The notes: a model not told the origin generated them from the letters alone. A DNA stretch of 64,000 nt from Pseudomonas sputi (GCF_021603585.1 NZ_BQHI01000002.1:1-64000); one strand, 5' to 3'; positions 22,518-33,076 are shown, numbered from the stretch's first letter. Program-made: numbers and translations.

Positions 22518-22635
22518 TGTAGCGAAATCGCTACAGCTTGGGGCGAAGAAAAAAGCTGAACCGGATCAAAGCCTTGCACAACGGTGATTCGAGGAGGCTG
22601 TATCGATATCGTTCCGCTGTAGCGCTTTCAGTACA
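22518..22635 (-). promoter_or_regulatory. GcsR-type operators (three 18-bp sites)
   Basis: Three 18-bp sites resemble the consensus I recall for P. aeruginosa GcsR (TGTAACG-N4-CGTTCCG): TGTAGCGAAATCGCTACA (22518-22535, perfect palindrome), TGTATCGATATCGTTCCG (22599-22616) and TGTAGCGCTTTCAGTACA (22618-22635). The last two are one base apart. A weaker look-alike at 22455-22472 abuts the promoter. This is a typical enhancer position. Confidence 0.75.
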
Positions 22636-22697
22636 GATGGAGGTCGCTTTTGAACGGATTTCGAATCCGCCACATACCCTATGGGAGCGGGCTTGCC

Positions 22698-24206
22698 TCA
22701 GGGCTTGTTGGGAATGCCGTACTTGCGCAGTCGATGCGCGATTGCGGTGTGCGAGGTCTGCAGGCGGCTGGCCAGTTGGCGAGTCGAGGGGTAGCTGACG
22801 TAGAGCTTTTCCAGCAGCGATTTTTCGAAGGCATCCACGGCTTCCTCCAGGCTGTCGACGTCGGTGTCGGTCTGGCGCGCCACCGAGGTGCCGGCGATGT
22901 CGAGGTCGCCGATGTCCACCAGGCTGCTTTCGCAGATCGCGGCGGCGCGGAAGATCACGTTCTGCAATTGCCGCACGTTGCCCGGCCAACGGTTGCCGAG
23001 CAGCGCCGGGTAAGTGCCCGGAGCGAGGCGGCAGACCGGGCGCTGGATCTGCGCGCAGGCCTGCTGCATGAAATAGCGCGCCAGCAACAGGATGTCCTGA
23101 CCGCGTTCGCGCAGCGGCGGCACTTCGACGTTGAGCACGTTGAGGCGGTAGAACAGGTCTTCGCGGAACAGGCCTTCGCTGACCATTTTTTCCAGGTCGC
23201 GGTGGGTGGCGCTGAGAATCCGCACGTTGACCTTCACCTCACGGTCGCCGCCAACCCGACGGAAGCTGCCGTCGTTGAGAAAGCGCAGCAGCTTGGCCTG
23301 CAAGTACGGCGACATCTCGCCGATTTCGTCGAGGAACACCGTGCCCTGGTTGGCCAGCTCCATCAGCCCCGGTTTGCCGCCGCGTTGCGCGCCGGTGAAG
23401 GCGCCGGGGGCGTAGCCGAACAGTTCGCTTTCGGCGAGGTTCTCCGGCAGGGCCGCGCAGTTCAGTGCGAGGAAGGGCGCGTTGTGCCGGGCGCTGATGG
23501 CGTGACAGGCGCGGGCCACCAGTTCCTTGCCGGTGCCGGTTTCGCCCTGGATCAGCAGCGGTGCATCAAGGGCTGCGACGCGTTGGGCGCGGGCCTTGAG
23601 GGTGCGGATTGGCGGCGATTCACCGAGCAGCGCATCGAAGCCTTCAGCGTGATCGTGGTGCAGCGCCGAGAGTTGTTCGCCGATGCGGTTGGGCTGGTAC
23701 AGCGTGAGCAGGGCGCCGGCGTCGGTGATCGGCGTGGCGTCGAGCAACAGGGTCTGACCGTTGACGGTGATTTCCCGCAGCGGCAGGCGGAAGCCTTGTT
23801 CCAGCAACGTCTCCAACAGACCCGGATCGTTGAACAGTCCCGAGACGCTTTCACCGGCCGGCTCGCGCCCGTACAAGGCGATCAGCGCCGGGTTGGCCAG
23901 CAGCACCTTGCCGGCGCTGTCCAGCGCCAGCACCGGGTCGGTCATCGCCGCGAGCAACGCGTCGAGCTGCAAGTGCCGGCGCTGGCCGGGGAGAATGTCA
24001 ACCACGGTCACTGCTTCTACGCCACGCACGCGAAACAGCGCATCTTTCAGTTCCTCGAGCACTTGCGGGCTGAGGGTCGGGGCGTCGATGTAGACGTTGG
24101 GCGGGATCATCTCCACCGCATCCAGATTGAGATTGCGCCCGCCGAGGATAGCCAGGACTTCCTGGGTGATGCCGACGCGGTCGATGAAGCTGACGTGGAT
24201 ACGCAT
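22698..24206 (-). CDS. gcsR: TyrR-like sigma-54 activator of glycine cleavage (GcsR)
   Basis: A 502-residue enhancer-binding protein. An N-terminal ACT domain (residues 1-70, starting [18 protein letters not shown]) probably senses glycine. A PAS domain (about 80-190) and an AAA+ domain follow, with Walker A GETGTGKE, the GAFTGA loop that contacts sigma-54, Walker B ([10 protein letters not shown]) and a TyrR-type C-terminal helix-turn-helix ([20 protein letters not shown]). It is upstream of and codirectional with gcvH, as in P. aeruginosa. The intact GAFTGA argues for true sigma-54 activation. Confidence 0.93.
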   Translation of the reverse strand: MRIHVSFIDRVGITQEVLAILGGRNLNLDAVEMIPPNVYIDAPTLSPQVLEELKDALFRVRGVEAVTVVDILPGQRRHLQLDALLAAMTDPVLALDSAGKVLLANPALIALYGREPAGESVSGLFNDPGLLETLLEQGFRLPLREITVNGQTLLLDATPITDAGALLTLYQPNRIGEQLSALHHDHAEGFDALLGESPPIRTLKARAQRVAALDAPLLIQGETGTGKELVARACHAISARHNAPFLALNCAALPENLAESELFGYAPGAFTGAQRGGKPGLMELANQGTVFLDEIGEMSPYLQAKLLRFLNDGSFRRVGGDREVKVNVRILSATHRDLEKMVSEGLFREDLFYRLNVLNVEVPPLRERGQDILLLARYFMQQACAQIQRPVCRLAPGTYPALLGNRWPGNVRQLQNVIFRAAAICESSLVDIGDLDIAGTSVARQTDTDVDSLEEAVDAFEKSLLEKLYVSYPSTRQLASRLQTSHTAIAHRLRKYGIPNKP

Positions 24207-24287
24207 GGGGCGGTTCTGGGTTCTGGAGTGCGGAGAGGGGCAAGTATGCCTTGGGGCGGGGAAATGGTGAAATCCGCGTCCTGCGCT

Positions 24288-24407
24288 GATCGTTCCCGCG
24301 CGCCTGCGTGGGAATGCATCCCGTGACGTTCCGCGTCACAGTAGACGCGGAGCGTCCAAGGCGGCATTCCCACGCGGACGGTTCGACGCCTCGACGTGGG
24401 AACGATC
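24288..24407. repeat. REPIN-like repeat, GATCGTTCCCACG family (copy A)
   Basis: Outer arms GATCGTTCCC/GGGAACGATC enclose inner inverted pieces (CGTGGGAATGCA/CATTCCCACG; GACGTTCCGCGTC/GACGCGGAGCGTC). It has almost the same architecture as copy D at 45160-45277. It lies between gcsR and the DUF5064 gene. Confidence 0.85.
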
Positions 24408-24419
24408 AGTAGAAAGGGG

Positions 24420-24782
24420 TTACTCGAAATGCTCGGGATTGACCGGATCCCCGGATTGCATATTCAGCTGCTTGCGGATGTCTTCAAACATCAGGTCGTA
24501 ATGCTTGTGCACCGAGCCGATCTGGCTGTGGCTCTTGGGGATGCCGTACTTTTCGGCAATCTGCGTGACGTTGCGAGCGAAGTTATAGGCTTCCTCCTTG
24601 GGCAGAAAGAACGGTTCGTTGACCTCTTTGCCCTGCATGCTGCCGTGCAGGGTGAACTGTATCCCTTTGCCTTTCTGCGGATCGGTGAACACTTCATAGT
24701 CGAGGTGCACGTTGTAATTGACGTCATCGTCAGTCAACGCGTGCCGCTCGATATGCAAATGACCGGGTTCGAACTGGGCCAT
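24420..24782 (-). CDS. DUF5064 family protein
   Basis: A 120-residue protein matching what I recall of DUF5064, a Pseudomonas family of unknown function. It is rich in charged residues and His (HLHIERHALTDDDVNYNVHLDYEV), with no membrane segment or signal peptide. It sits 62 bases after arcC on the same strand and may be at the end of the arc transcript. The context suggests no specific role. Confidence 0.7.
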   Translation of the reverse strand: MAQFEPGHLHIERHALTDDDVNYNVHLDYEVFTDPQKGKGIQFTLHGSMQGKEVNEPFFLPKEEAYNFARNVTQIAEKYGIPKSHSQIGSVHKHYDLMFEDIRKQLNMQSGDPVNPEHFE

Positions 24783-24844
24783 GGGTTTCTCCTTTCAAGG
24801 CATGGGAGAAGGGCAGACCTGAGGCCTGCCCCCGGAGTTTCTTT

Positions 24845-25774
24845 TTATCGGTAGGTGATGCCCGGCGCTGCCGTGCTGACCCGCGTACCGGCGGTGCCCT
24901 GGACGATGGCTTCGATGTCCGAGAGCGAGCCGATCACCGCGACCTTGCCAGTATGGCGCGCAAATTCACAGGCTGCCTGCACCTTCGGCCCCATGGAGCC
25001 GGCGGCGAAGCCCAGGCGTTCGAGTTCGTCCGGGTGGGCCTGGGCGATGGCTTTCTGAGTCGGCTTTTTGAAGTCGATGTAAGCGGCGTTGACGTCGGTG
25101 GCGATCACCAGCAAATCACTTTCCAGCTGTTCGGCCAGCAGCGCCGAGCACAGATCCTTGTCGATCACCGCTTCGATGCCCTTGAGGTTGCGGTTCTCGT
25201 CATACATGGTCGGAATCCCGCCGCCACCGGCGCAGATCACGATGCTGCCCTTGTCCAGCAGCCACTTGATCGGGCGGATTTCGAAGATGCGTTTCGGCCG
25301 TGGGCTGGCCACCACGCGGCGGAACTTGTCGCCGTCCGGAGCGATGGCCCAGCCTTTTTCGGCGGCGAGTTTTTCTGCCTCGGCTTTCTCGTATACCGGG
25401 CCGATCGGTTTGGTCGGGTTCTTGAAAGCCGGGTCGTTGGCATCGACTTCGACCTGGGTGAGCAGGGTGGCGAACGGGACTTCGAAGTCCAGCAGGTTGC
25501 CCAGTTCCTGTTCGATGATGTAGCCGATCATGCCTTCGGTTTCGGCACCGAGCACATCCAGCGGGTAAGGGGTGACGGAGGTGTAGGCCGCTGCCTGCAA
25601 CGACAGCAGGCCGACTTGCGGGCCATTGCCGTGGGCGATGACCAGTTGGTTGCCGGGATGGATCTTGGCGATTTGCTCGGTGGCGATGCGGATGTTGGCG
25701 CGCTGGTTGTCAGCGGTCATCGGCTCGCCACGGCGGAGCAGGGCGTTACCGCCCAGAGCTACGACGATACGCAT
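24845..25774 (-). CDS. arcC: Carbamate kinase
   Basis: A 309-residue amino-acid-kinase-fold enzyme that makes ATP from carbamoyl phosphate and ADP, the last step of the arginine deiminase pathway. N-terminal [16 protein letters not shown] and [13 protein letters not shown] form the nucleotide and carbamate site. It is the fourth gene of arcDABC. Confidence 0.97.
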   Translation of the reverse strand: MRIVVALGGNALLRRGEPMTADNQRANIRIATEQIAKIHPGNQLVIAHGNGPQVGLLSLQAAAYTSVTPYPLDVLGAETEGMIGYIIEQELGNLLDFEVPFATLLTQVEVDANDPAFKNPTKPIGPVYEKAEAEKLAAEKGWAIAPDGDKFRRVVASPRPKRIFEIRPIKWLLDKGSIVICAGGGGIPTMYDENRNLKGIEAVIDKDLCSALLAEQLESDLLVIATDVNAAYIDFKKPTQKAIAQAHPDELERLGFAAGSMGPKVQAACEFARHTGKVAVIGSLSDIEAIVQGTAGTRVSTAAPGITYR

Positions 25775-25802
25775 GGTGCATGTCCTTTTCGTGTTGATCG
25801 CT

Positions 25803-25833
25803 GATCGTTCCCACGCGGAGCGTGGGAACGATC
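25803..25833. repeat. Short palindrome, GATCGTTCCCACG family (copy B)
   Basis: A perfect 14-bp inverted repeat GATCGTTCCCACGC/GCGTGGGAACGATC around GGA, lying between arcB and arcC within the operon. It could act as an mRNA-stabilising hairpin that separates arcB from arcC levels. Confidence 0.9.
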
Positions 25834-25848
25834 AGTGCCAAAGTCGGG

Positions 25849-26859
25849 TTACAGATCAGCCAAAGTCGACACCAGAATCGCCTTGATGGTGTGCATGCGG
25901 TTTTCCGCTTGCTCGAAGGCGATGCAGGCCGGCGACTCGAACACGTCGTCGGTGACTTCGATGCCGTTTTTCAGGTGTGGATACTGTTCGGCAATCTGTT
26001 TGCCGACCTTGGTATCGCTGTTGTGGAACGCCGGCAGACAGTGCATGAACTTGGTGCGCGGGTTGCCGGTGGCTTTCATCAGCTCGGCGTTGACCTGATA
26101 CGGCAGCAGTTGCTGGATACGCTCGGCCCAGGCTTCCACCGGCTCGCCCATCGATACCCAGACGTCGGTGTGGATGAAGTCCACGCCTTTGACGGCGGCT
26201 TTCGGGTCTTCGGTCAGGGTGATGCGGGCGCCGCTTTCTTCTGCGTATTGCTTGCAGCGATCGACCAGATCATCGTGCGGCCACAGGGCTTTCGGCGCGC
26301 AGATGCGCACGTCCATGCCCAGTTTTGCGCCGATCAGCAGCAGCGAGTTGCCCATGTTGTTGCGCGCGTCGCCCAGGTAGGCGTAGCTGATTTCATGGAT
26401 CGGCTTGTCGGCGTGCTCACGCATGGTCAGCACGTCCGCGATCATTTGCGTCGGGTGATATTCATCGGTCAGACCGTTGAACACTGGCACGCCGGCGAAC
26501 TTGGCCAGCTCTTCGACGATTTCCTGTTTGAAGCCACGGTACTCGATGGCGTCGTACATGCGACCCAGCACGCGGGCGGTGTCCTTCATGCTTTCCTTGT
26601 GACCGATCTGCGAAGAGTTCGGGTCGATGTAGGTGACGTTGGCGCCCTGGTCATACGCGGCGACTTCAAACGCGCAGCGGGTGCGGGTCGAGGTTTTTTC
26701 GAAGATCAGGGCGATGTTGTTGCCCTTGAGGTGTTGCTGCTCGGTGCCGGTGTATTTGGCGCGCTTGAGGTCGCGGGACAGGTCGAGCAGGTAACGCAGC
26801 TCACGTGGGGTGTGGTGTTCCAGGCTGAGCAGGTTACGGTTGTGAATGTTGAACGCCAT
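25849..26859 (-). CDS. arcB: Catabolic ornithine carbamoyltransferase
   Basis: A 336-residue enzyme splitting citrulline to ornithine and carbamoyl phosphate in the catabolic direction. The carbamoyl-phosphate motif STRTRC and the HCLPAFH ornithine-loop motif are present. The length and arc context mark the catabolic rather than the anabolic ArgF form. Confidence 0.97.
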   Translation of the reverse strand: MAFNIHNRNLLSLEHHTPRELRYLLDLSRDLKRAKYTGTEQQHLKGNNIALIFEKTSTRTRCAFEVAAYDQGANVTYIDPNSSQIGHKESMKDTARVLGRMYDAIEYRGFKQEIVEELAKFAGVPVFNGLTDEYHPTQMIADVLTMREHADKPIHEISYAYLGDARNNMGNSLLLIGAKLGMDVRICAPKALWPHDDLVDRCKQYAEESGARITLTEDPKAAVKGVDFIHTDVWVSMGEPVEAWAERIQQLLPYQVNAELMKATGNPRTKFMHCLPAFHNSDTKVGKQIAEQYPHLKNGIEVTDDVFESPACIAFEQAENRMHTIKAILVSTLADL

Positions 26860-26928
26860 GATGATTCTCCTTGGATTCGGTAATCGGCCCGGCCGCTACG
26901 GGATAGGTGCGGCCGGGGAGATGGTCGT

Positions 26929-28185
26929 TTAGTAGTCGATTGGGTCGCGGATGATCGGGCAGGTCATGCAGTGGCCGCCGCCACGGCCGCGACCGAGTTC
27001 GCCGGCGCTGATGGTGATGACCTCGACCCCGGCCTTGCGCAGCAGGGTGTTGGTGTAAGTGTTGCGGTCGTAGCCGATGACCACGCCCGGCTCCACGGCC
27101 ACCACGTTGTTACCGTCATCCCATTGCTCGCGTTCGGCGGCGAAGCTGTTGCCGCCGGTTTCGACGACGCGCAGTTTCGGCAGGTTGAGGGCTTTGGCCA
27201 CGACGTCGAGGAACGTGCCTTCTTCGCGACGGATGTCGATGCCGCCCTGTTTGCTTTCGTCAGGGCGCAGGGTGAAGGCGACTATCTGATTCACCACTTC
27301 CGGGAAGATCGTGACGAGGTCGCGGTCGCAGAAGCTGAACACGGTATCGAGGTGCATCGCCGCGCGAGACTTCGGCAGGCCGGCGACGATGACTTTTTCC
27401 ACGGCCTTGTTCTTGAACAGGTTCAGCGCCAGTTGGCCGATGGCCTGACGCGACGAACGCTCGCCCATACCGATCAGCACCACGCCGTTGCCGATCGGCA
27501 TCACGTCGCCGCCTTCGAGGGTCGAGCTGCCGTGATCCTTGTCCGGGTCGCCGTACCAGATCTCGAAATCGGCGTTAGTGAACTGCGGATGGAATTTGTA
27601 GATGGCGGTGGTCAGCAGGGTTTCCTGACGGCGCGCCGGCCAGTACATCGGGTTCAGCGTCACGCCACCGTAGATCCAGCAAGTGGTGTCGCGGGTGAAC
27701 TGGGTGTTCGGCAGCGGCGGCAGAATGAAACTGGAGTGGCCGAGGAAGTCGCGGAACATCTGGATGGTCTTGCCACCGAAGCTGTCCGGCAGGTCATCGG
27801 CAGAGACGCCGCCAATCAGGAATTCGGCGATGTGTCGCGGCTCCAGGCTTTTCAGCCAGGATTTGACTTCGTTGATCAGGCCCAGGCCCACCGAATCGGC
27901 GGTGACCTTGCGCTCGAGTATCCAGTCCAGCGCTTCAGGGAGGGCGACGATGTCGGTCAGCAGGTTGTGCATTTCCAGCACGTCGATCCCGCGCTCACGC
28001 ATCTTGGTCACGAAGTCGAAGTGGTCGCGTTTGGCCTGAGCGACCCACAGCACATCGTCGAACAGCAGTTCATCGCAGTTGTTCGGGGTCAGCCGCTGAT
28101 GGGCCAGGCCTGGGGAGCAAACCATGACTTTGCGCAATTTGCCGGCTTCGGAGTGGACGCCGTATTTGACTTTTTCCGTGGTCAT
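26929..28185 (-). CDS. arcA: Arginine deiminase
   Basis: A 418-residue enzyme hydrolysing arginine to citrulline and ammonia. The catalytic Cys406 is in the C-terminal [10 protein letters not shown], and catalytic acid and His residues are in the conserved LEGGDV and HLDTVFS stretches. Length and Cys number equal those of the P. aeruginosa enzyme. It is the second gene of arcDABC. Confidence 0.98.
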   Translation of the reverse strand: MTTEKVKYGVHSEAGKLRKVMVCSPGLAHQRLTPNNCDELLFDDVLWVAQAKRDHFDFVTKMRERGIDVLEMHNLLTDIVALPEALDWILERKVTADSVGLGLINEVKSWLKSLEPRHIAEFLIGGVSADDLPDSFGGKTIQMFRDFLGHSSFILPPLPNTQFTRDTTCWIYGGVTLNPMYWPARRQETLLTTAIYKFHPQFTNADFEIWYGDPDKDHGSSTLEGGDVMPIGNGVVLIGMGERSSRQAIGQLALNLFKNKAVEKVIVAGLPKSRAAMHLDTVFSFCDRDLVTIFPEVVNQIVAFTLRPDESKQGGIDIRREEGTFLDVVAKALNLPKLRVVETGGNSFAAEREQWDDGNNVVAVEPGVVIGYDRNTYTNTLLRKAGVEVITISAGELGRGRGGGHCMTCPIIRDPIDY

Positions 28186-28219
28186 TTCAGTGATCCTCCA
28201 GAGAGAAAACGTTGGGCAA

Positions 28220-29647
28220 TTACAGAGTCAGGAAGCCGTCGTACAGTCCGTAGGCAGCCACCAGGGCGCCCACGACCACTGCGGCGAAAATCAGCTTCTC
28301 GACGTTGGTGAAAACCGGTTGTTTGAGTTCGAGCTTGGCCTTGGCGAACAGGATCGCGCCGGGGGCATAGAGCAGGGCCGAGAGCAGCAGGTACTTCACG
28401 CCGCCGGCATAGAGCAGCCACACCGCATAAATCAGCGCGATACCACCGATCATCAGGTCCTTGCGCCGTTCGGCCGCGAAGCCTTCGTAGCTTTCGCCGC
28501 GCACCGCCAGCAGCAGGGCGTAGGCCGCCGACCACAGGTACGGCACCAGAATCATCGACGTGGCGAGGTAGATCAGCGACAGGTAAGTGCTGGCCGAAAA
28601 CAGGGTGATGATCAGGAACAGCTGCACCATCGCGTTGGTCAGCCACAGGGCGTTGACCGGCACGTGGTTGGCGTTTTCCTTGCGCAGGAACTCCGGCATG
28701 GTGTGGTCCTTGGCGGCGGCGAACATGATCTCCGCACACAACAGCACCCACGACAGCAACGCCCCCAGCAGCGAGATGATCAGACCGACGCTGATCAGCA
28801 CCGCGCCCCAGTGACCGACCACATGCTCCAGCACAGCGGCCATCGACGGGTTCTGCAGCTTGGCCAGTTCCGGCTGGGTCATGATGCCCAGCGACAACAC
28901 GTTCACCAGCACCAGGAACAGCAGCACGGTGATGAAACCGATCACGGTGGCCTTGCCGACGTCCGAACGTTTTTCCGCCCGGGCCGAGAAGATGCTCGCG
29001 CCTTCGATGCCGATGAACACCCACACGGTGACCAGCATCATGTTGCGCACCTGGTTCATCACGCTGCCCAGATCCGGGTTTTTCATGCCCCAGATGTCGG
29101 CGGTGAAAATGTCCAGTTTGAAGGCGAAGATCGCTATCAGGACGAACAGCAGCAGCGGCACGACCTTGGCGACGGTGGTCACGAGGTTGATGAACGCCGC
29201 TTCCTTGATCCCGCGCAGCACCAGGAAGTGCACGCCCCACAACAGGACAGAGGCACCGATCACGGCAGCAACGGTGTTGCCTTCACCAAAAATCGGGAAA
29301 AAGTAACCGAGGGTGCTGAACAGCAGAACGAAGTAACCGACGTTGCCCAGCCAGGCACTGATCCAGTAGCCCCAGGCCGAAGAGAAACCCATGTAGTCGC
29401 CGAAACCGGCCTTGGCGTAGGCGTAGACACCGCCGTCCAGGTCAGGCTTGCGATTGGCCAGGGTTTGAAAGACGAAAGCGAGGGTGAGCATGCCGACAGC
29501 GGTGATGGCCCAGCCGATCAGTACCGCGCCGACGTCGGCACTGGCGGCCATGTTTTGTGGCAAAGAGAATATCCCGCCACCGATCATTGAGCCGACTACC
29601 AATGCAACCAGTGCACCTAGTCGCAGTTTTCCGGGAGCTTCAGACAT
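28220..29647 (-). CDS. arcD: Arginine/ornithine antiporter
   Basis: A 475-residue membrane exchanger of the basic amino acid/polyamine antiporter family with about 12-13 hydrophobic segments. It starts [20 protein letters not shown], with the family glycine-rich first helix. It imports arginine in exchange for ornithine. The start at 29647 has GGAG upstream; an upstream in-frame ATG (29704) is less likely. It is the first gene of arcDABC and has a divergent paralogue at 30096. Confidence 0.95.
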   Translation of the reverse strand: MSEAPGKLRLGALVALVVGSMIGGGIFSLPQNMAASADVGAVLIGWAITAVGMLTLAFVFQTLANRKPDLDGGVYAYAKAGFGDYMGFSSAWGYWISAWLGNVGYFVLLFSTLGYFFPIFGEGNTVAAVIGASVLLWGVHFLVLRGIKEAAFINLVTTVAKVVPLLLFVLIAIFAFKLDIFTADIWGMKNPDLGSVMNQVRNMMLVTVWVFIGIEGASIFSARAEKRSDVGKATVIGFITVLLFLVLVNVLSLGIMTQPELAKLQNPSMAAVLEHVVGHWGAVLISVGLIISLLGALLSWVLLCAEIMFAAAKDHTMPEFLRKENANHVPVNALWLTNAMVQLFLIITLFSASTYLSLIYLATSMILVPYLWSAAYALLLAVRGESYEGFAAERRKDLMIGGIALIYAVWLLYAGGVKYLLLSALLYAPGAILFAKAKLELKQPVFTNVEKLIFAAVVVGALVAAYGLYDGFLTL

Positions 29648-29708
29648 TGCATGACTCCATTGCAGGAGAGAAGAGTTCACAGCGTAGTTCTGTTGGCTAT
29701 TCAAACAG

Positions 29709-29722
29709 CTGACTTAGATCAG
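29709..29722 (-). promoter_or_regulatory. Candidate ANR box upstream of arcDABC
   Basis: CTGACTTAGATCAG fits the TTGAC-N4-ATCAG form of the ANR/FNR site known in front of arcDABC in P. aeruginosa, with one mismatch. It is about 62 bases before the arcD start, suitable for activation when oxygen is low. A -10 could not be assigned with confidence. Confidence 0.6.
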
Positions 29723-30095
29723 TGCATGGTCACATTCCATTGTTAATGAATGACTTATGAACCGGATAAAGGCATAAAGCTATTGTCTGTAAAGCCCGTA
29801 CTAGAGGCTTTTTTTCGATATGAATAGGAATTGCTCCTATTACTTTCGAGTTATGACGCTAGTTCTTTTTCAGGGTTTGGCAAATTTTTCACCGCTGTTT
29901 TCAGTACAGAATTGATTTATCAGGATTTGCGCACAAAATTATCCGAACGCGCTATGCGTTAGTGCCGATGGCTATATATAACGGGTGGTGATTGGCGTTA
30001 TTCAATGAACGTCATTACGCTTTATCCATTTAGTTAAAAACCGGTTGCATAACGGTTTTGCGGCCATCGCCGCTCTGGAACCAGGAGACGCTGGA
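29723..30095. other. Intergenic region between divergent arcD genes
   Basis: AT-rich 370 bases. A near-miss TTGATTTATCAG (29912-29923) has the wrong spacing for ANR. A TATATATAAC stretch (about 29973-29982) could hold a -10 for the rightward gene, without a good -35. No ORF or RNA gene is seen. Confidence 0.4.
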
Positions 30096-31523
30096 ATGTC
30101 GCAACCGACGCAAAAGCTGCGCCTTGGCGCACTGATCGCCCTGGTGGTCGGATCGATGATCGGCGGAGGGATTTTCTCTTTGCCACAGAACATGGCGGCC
30201 CGGGCCGATGCCGGGGCCATCCTGATCGGTTGGGGGATCACGGCGATCGGCATGCTCACCCTGGCTTTCGTGTTCCAGACCCTGGCCAATCGCAAACCGG
30301 AACTGGACTCCGGCGTGTATGCCTACGCCAAGGCCGGGTTCGGCGACTACATGGGGTTTTCTTCCGCCTGGGGTTACTGGATCAGTGCCTGGCTGGGCAA
30401 CGTCGGGTATTTCGTGTTGCTGTTCAGCACCCTCGGCTACTTCTTTCCGGTGTTCGGCCAGGGCAACACGCCGATCGCCATCGGTTGCGCCTCGGTGTTG
30501 CTGTGGGCTGTGCACTTTCTGGTGATGCGCGGGATCAAGGAGGCGGCGCTGATCAATCAGTTGACCACCGTGGCCAAGATCATTCCGTTGATCATGTTCG
30601 TGGTCATTGCCGCCGTGGCGTTCAAGGCCGAGATTTTTACCCGCGACATCTGGGGCCGCAGCAACCCGAACTTCGGCGGCGTGATGGATCAGGTGCGCAA
30701 CATGATGCTGGTCACGGTGTTCGTGTTCATCGGTATCGAAGGCGCCAGTGTCTACTCGGCCCGGGCGGAGAAGCGCACCGATGTGGGCCGGGCCACGGTG
30801 ATCGGTTTCATCGGCGTGCTGGCGCTGCTGGTGCTGGTCAATGTGCTGTCGCTGGGGATCATGAGTCAGCCGGAACTGGCGACCTTGCAGAACCCGTCGT
30901 TGGCCGCCGTGCTGGAACACATTGTCGGGCCATGGGGCGCGCTGCTGATCAGCGTGGGCCTGGCCATTTCGTTGCTCGGTGCGTTGCTGTCGTGGGCGCT
31001 GCTGTGCGCGGAGATCCTGTTCGCCACCGCCAAGGACAATACGATGCCGGCGTTCCTGAAAAAGGAAAACGCCAACCATGTGCCGGTCAACGCGTTGTGG
31101 CTGACCAACGTGATGATCCAGATTTTTCTGTTGATCACGCTGTTTTCCGCCGGTACTTACACCAGCCTGATTTACCTCGCCTCGTCGATGATTCTGGTGC
31201 CGTACCTCTGGTCGGCGGCCTACGCCGTGTTGCTCAGCGGTCGGGGTGAAACCTATGAACATGCCTCCGCCGAACGCACCAAGGATCTGCTGATCGGCGG
31301 CATCGCGCTGTGTTACGCGGTGTGGCTGTTGTATGCCGGCGGGATGAAATACCTGCTGCTCTCGGCGCTGCTGTATGCGCCGGGGGTGATCCTGTTCGCC
31401 AAGGCCAAGCATGAGCAGGGCGAGCCGCTGTTCACCACGCTCGAGAAGGGGATTTTCACCTGTGTGATCGCCGGGGCCGGGCTCGCGGCCTACGGGTTGT
31501 ACAGCGGCGTGTTGTCTCTGTGA
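30096..31523 (+). CDS. ArcD paralogue, basic amino acid antiporter
   Basis: A 475-residue antiporter that aligns without gaps to ArcD (28220-29647) along its whole length. By eye about four residues in five are identical, including [20 protein letters not shown] and [16 protein letters not shown]. The role is inferred as arginine/ornithine or related exchange; substrate and regulation may differ. AGGAGA precedes the ATG. It is transcribed away from arcDABC, so its promoter is separate. Confidence 0.9.
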   Translation: MSQPTQKLRLGALIALVVGSMIGGGIFSLPQNMAARADAGAILIGWGITAIGMLTLAFVFQTLANRKPELDSGVYAYAKAGFGDYMGFSSAWGYWISAWLGNVGYFVLLFSTLGYFFPVFGQGNTPIAIGCASVLLWAVHFLVMRGIKEAALINQLTTVAKIIPLIMFVVIAAVAFKAEIFTRDIWGRSNPNFGGVMDQVRNMMLVTVFVFIGIEGASVYSARAEKRTDVGRATVIGFIGVLALLVLVNVLSLGIMSQPELATLQNPSLAAVLEHIVGPWGALLISVGLAISLLGALLSWALLCAEILFATAKDNTMPAFLKKENANHVPVNALWLTNVMIQIFLLITLFSAGTYTSLIYLASSMILVPYLWSAAYAVLLSGRGETYEHASAERTKDLLIGGIALCYAVWLLYAGGMKYLLLSALLYAPGVILFAKAKHEQGEPLFTTLEKGIFTCVIAGAGLAAYGLYSGVLSL

Positions 31524-31624
31524 GATTGCGGCTCGACTATCAGGGGGCTTACGACTGGCCGGCGATGCTCGGGTTTCTTACGGCGCGGGTGTGGTGGATG
31601 TCCTTGAGTCGCTCGGATGAATCC
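31520..31624 (+). pseudogene. Possible remnant of alkA (DNA-3-methyladenine glycosylase 2)
   Basis: A GTG overlapping the antiporter stop opens a frame of 34 codons. Its first two dozen residues (VRLRLDYQGAYDWPAMLGFL, then TAR) resemble the start of the AlkA N-terminal domain (typically PYDWxAMLxFLxxRAIPGVE). After TAR the similarity stops and the frame ends at TGA (31622-31624). I see no remainder of the glycosylase downstream. It is read as a truncated leftover; chance similarity is possible because the match is short. Confidence 0.55.
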
Positions 31625-31685
31625 TGATTCTGGTTTTGTTCGTTCTGGCCTATTCGCGAGCATGCACGCCAAAGCGCTGGAGAAC

Positions 31686-33032
31686 TCACCATTGCGCCCG
31701 ATGTGAGCCCAATTCTGTTGCTGGCAATGCCCACTGCAATGGCGTTCCAGCAATACGAAGCGGTGCAAGCAATCGATGCGCCGCCCCCCACGGCGTCTGC
31801 TCCACCTGCAAGCTCTGATCCTTTGCATCCTCCGGACGCAACGCTTCATCCGTCCCTTGCTCATGCTCGATCAACAACTTCGCCGTCCGCGCCAGCGACA
31901 ACCGTGCCGATCCACCTTGACCACGGCGTAACCGTTCAGCCAGCAACCGAATCACGCTCGCCGCCATCAGATACCCCGTCGCATGATCCAGTGCCTGCAC
32001 CGGCAGCGGTGTCGGTTTGTCCGCCTGCTTCCAGCGCTGTCCGGCCTCGGCGATTCCGCTGCTCATCTGCACCAGGCTGTCGAAGCCTCGGCGGTTCTGC
32101 CACGGGCCGCTCCAGCCGTAAGCGTTGAGGCAGACGTCGATCAGCCCCGGCGCCCATTGCCGGCGACGTTCGATACCGAAGCCGAGATGTTCAAGGGCGT
32201 CGGCGCGATAGCCGTGCAACAGGATGTCCGCATCCTTGAGCAGGCTTTCGAACACTGCGCGATCTGCCGGAGCATGCAGATCCAGCCGTGCACAACGTTT
32301 GCCGAGGGTCACTTCCGGCACCACGCCGGGTTCGTTCCAGGTCGGTGGGTCGATGCGCAGCACATTGGCGCCCAGTCCCGCGAGTAAGCGGCTGGCGGTC
32401 GGGCCGGCCAGTACGCGGGTCAGATCGAGCACCTTGAGCCCGGCCAACGGTCGCGCCACCGAGCCTTGCCAGGGGCGAGGGGCTTGTTCTTTCCCGTTAC
32501 TGAAATGCACCAAGGGTTCGGCATTCACCGCCAACCCTTGCGGATGTTTCTGCCACTGCGCCCAGCTGCGCATTTGGGCAGCGCAACCCTTGGCCTCGAC
32601 CACCGCTTGCTCCAGATCGGCACTGGCCCATTGCGCGACTTTCGCCGCCATGGCTGTGCGGTCGGTACAGGCGCCGAGCACGCTTTGAGCGGCAGCGCGG
32701 TGATGCGGGGCGTTGGTGTGCAGACGAATCCAGCCGTCCCTGGTCGCGTAGTCACCGGCTACCGGATCCCATAGCGGCGGGACTTCCCAGCCGGTCGGCC
32801 GTAGCGACGTGGCGAACCAGAACGAGGCGAGGCGGCGGTCGACTTCAATACCGGGCAAGTGGCCGGTTTGCTGCTGAAGGAGTTCGGCGACGGCTTGCCC
32901 GGCAGCGGCAATGCTTGCGCAGGCCAGGTCGGTGACGGCAAACGCCGAGGGCAGGGCACCCTCGCCAGTGAACGGAATCGGCATGGGGGACAAGCCGAGT
33001 GCGGCTTGAATGGACGTGAGCAGATCAGTCAT
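31686..33032 (-). CDS. Family III CoA-transferase (CaiB/BaiF type)
   Basis: A 448-residue protein. The C-terminal two thirds begins GLKVLDLTRVLAGPTASRLLAGLGA, the typical family III N-motif around the catalytic region, and continues with DILLHGYRADALEHLG. The N-terminal ~180 residues look like the second half-domain seen in larger members. It should move CoA between carboxylic acids; the substrate is unknown. GGAGGG lies upstream of the ATG at 33032. No CoA-metabolism partners are adjacent. Confidence 0.82.
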   Translation of the reverse strand: MTDLLTSIQAALGLSPMPIPFTGEGALPSAFAVTDLACASIAAAGQAVAELLQQQTGHLPGIEVDRRLASFWFATSLRPTGWEVPPLWDPVAGDYATRDGWIRLHTNAPHHRAAAQSVLGACTDRTAMAAKVAQWASADLEQAVVEAKGCAAQMRSWAQWQKHPQGLAVNAEPLVHFSNGKEQAPRPWQGSVARPLAGLKVLDLTRVLAGPTASRLLAGLGANVLRIDPPTWNEPGVVPEVTLGKRCARLDLHAPADRAVFESLLKDADILLHGYRADALEHLGFGIERRRQWAPGLIDVCLNAYGWSGPWQNRRGFDSLVQMSSGIAEAGQRWKQADKPTPLPVQALDHATGYLMAASVIRLLAERLRRGQGGSARLSLARTAKLLIEHEQGTDEALRPEDAKDQSLQVEQTPWGAAHRLLAPLRIAGTPLQWALPATELGSHRAQW

Positions 33033-33076
33033 CGAAGGCCCTCCGGAAGAGGGCCTGATCATAGAACAGATGACGA

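Noticed and set aside
24288-24407. CRISPR repeat or insertion-sequence ends
   Set aside because: There are no regular spacers, no transposase and no target-site duplication. The copies match a palindromic REP-type family.
29912-29923. TTGATTTATCAG as an ANR box for the second antiporter
   Set aside because: The half-sites are separated by 2 bases rather than the required 4.
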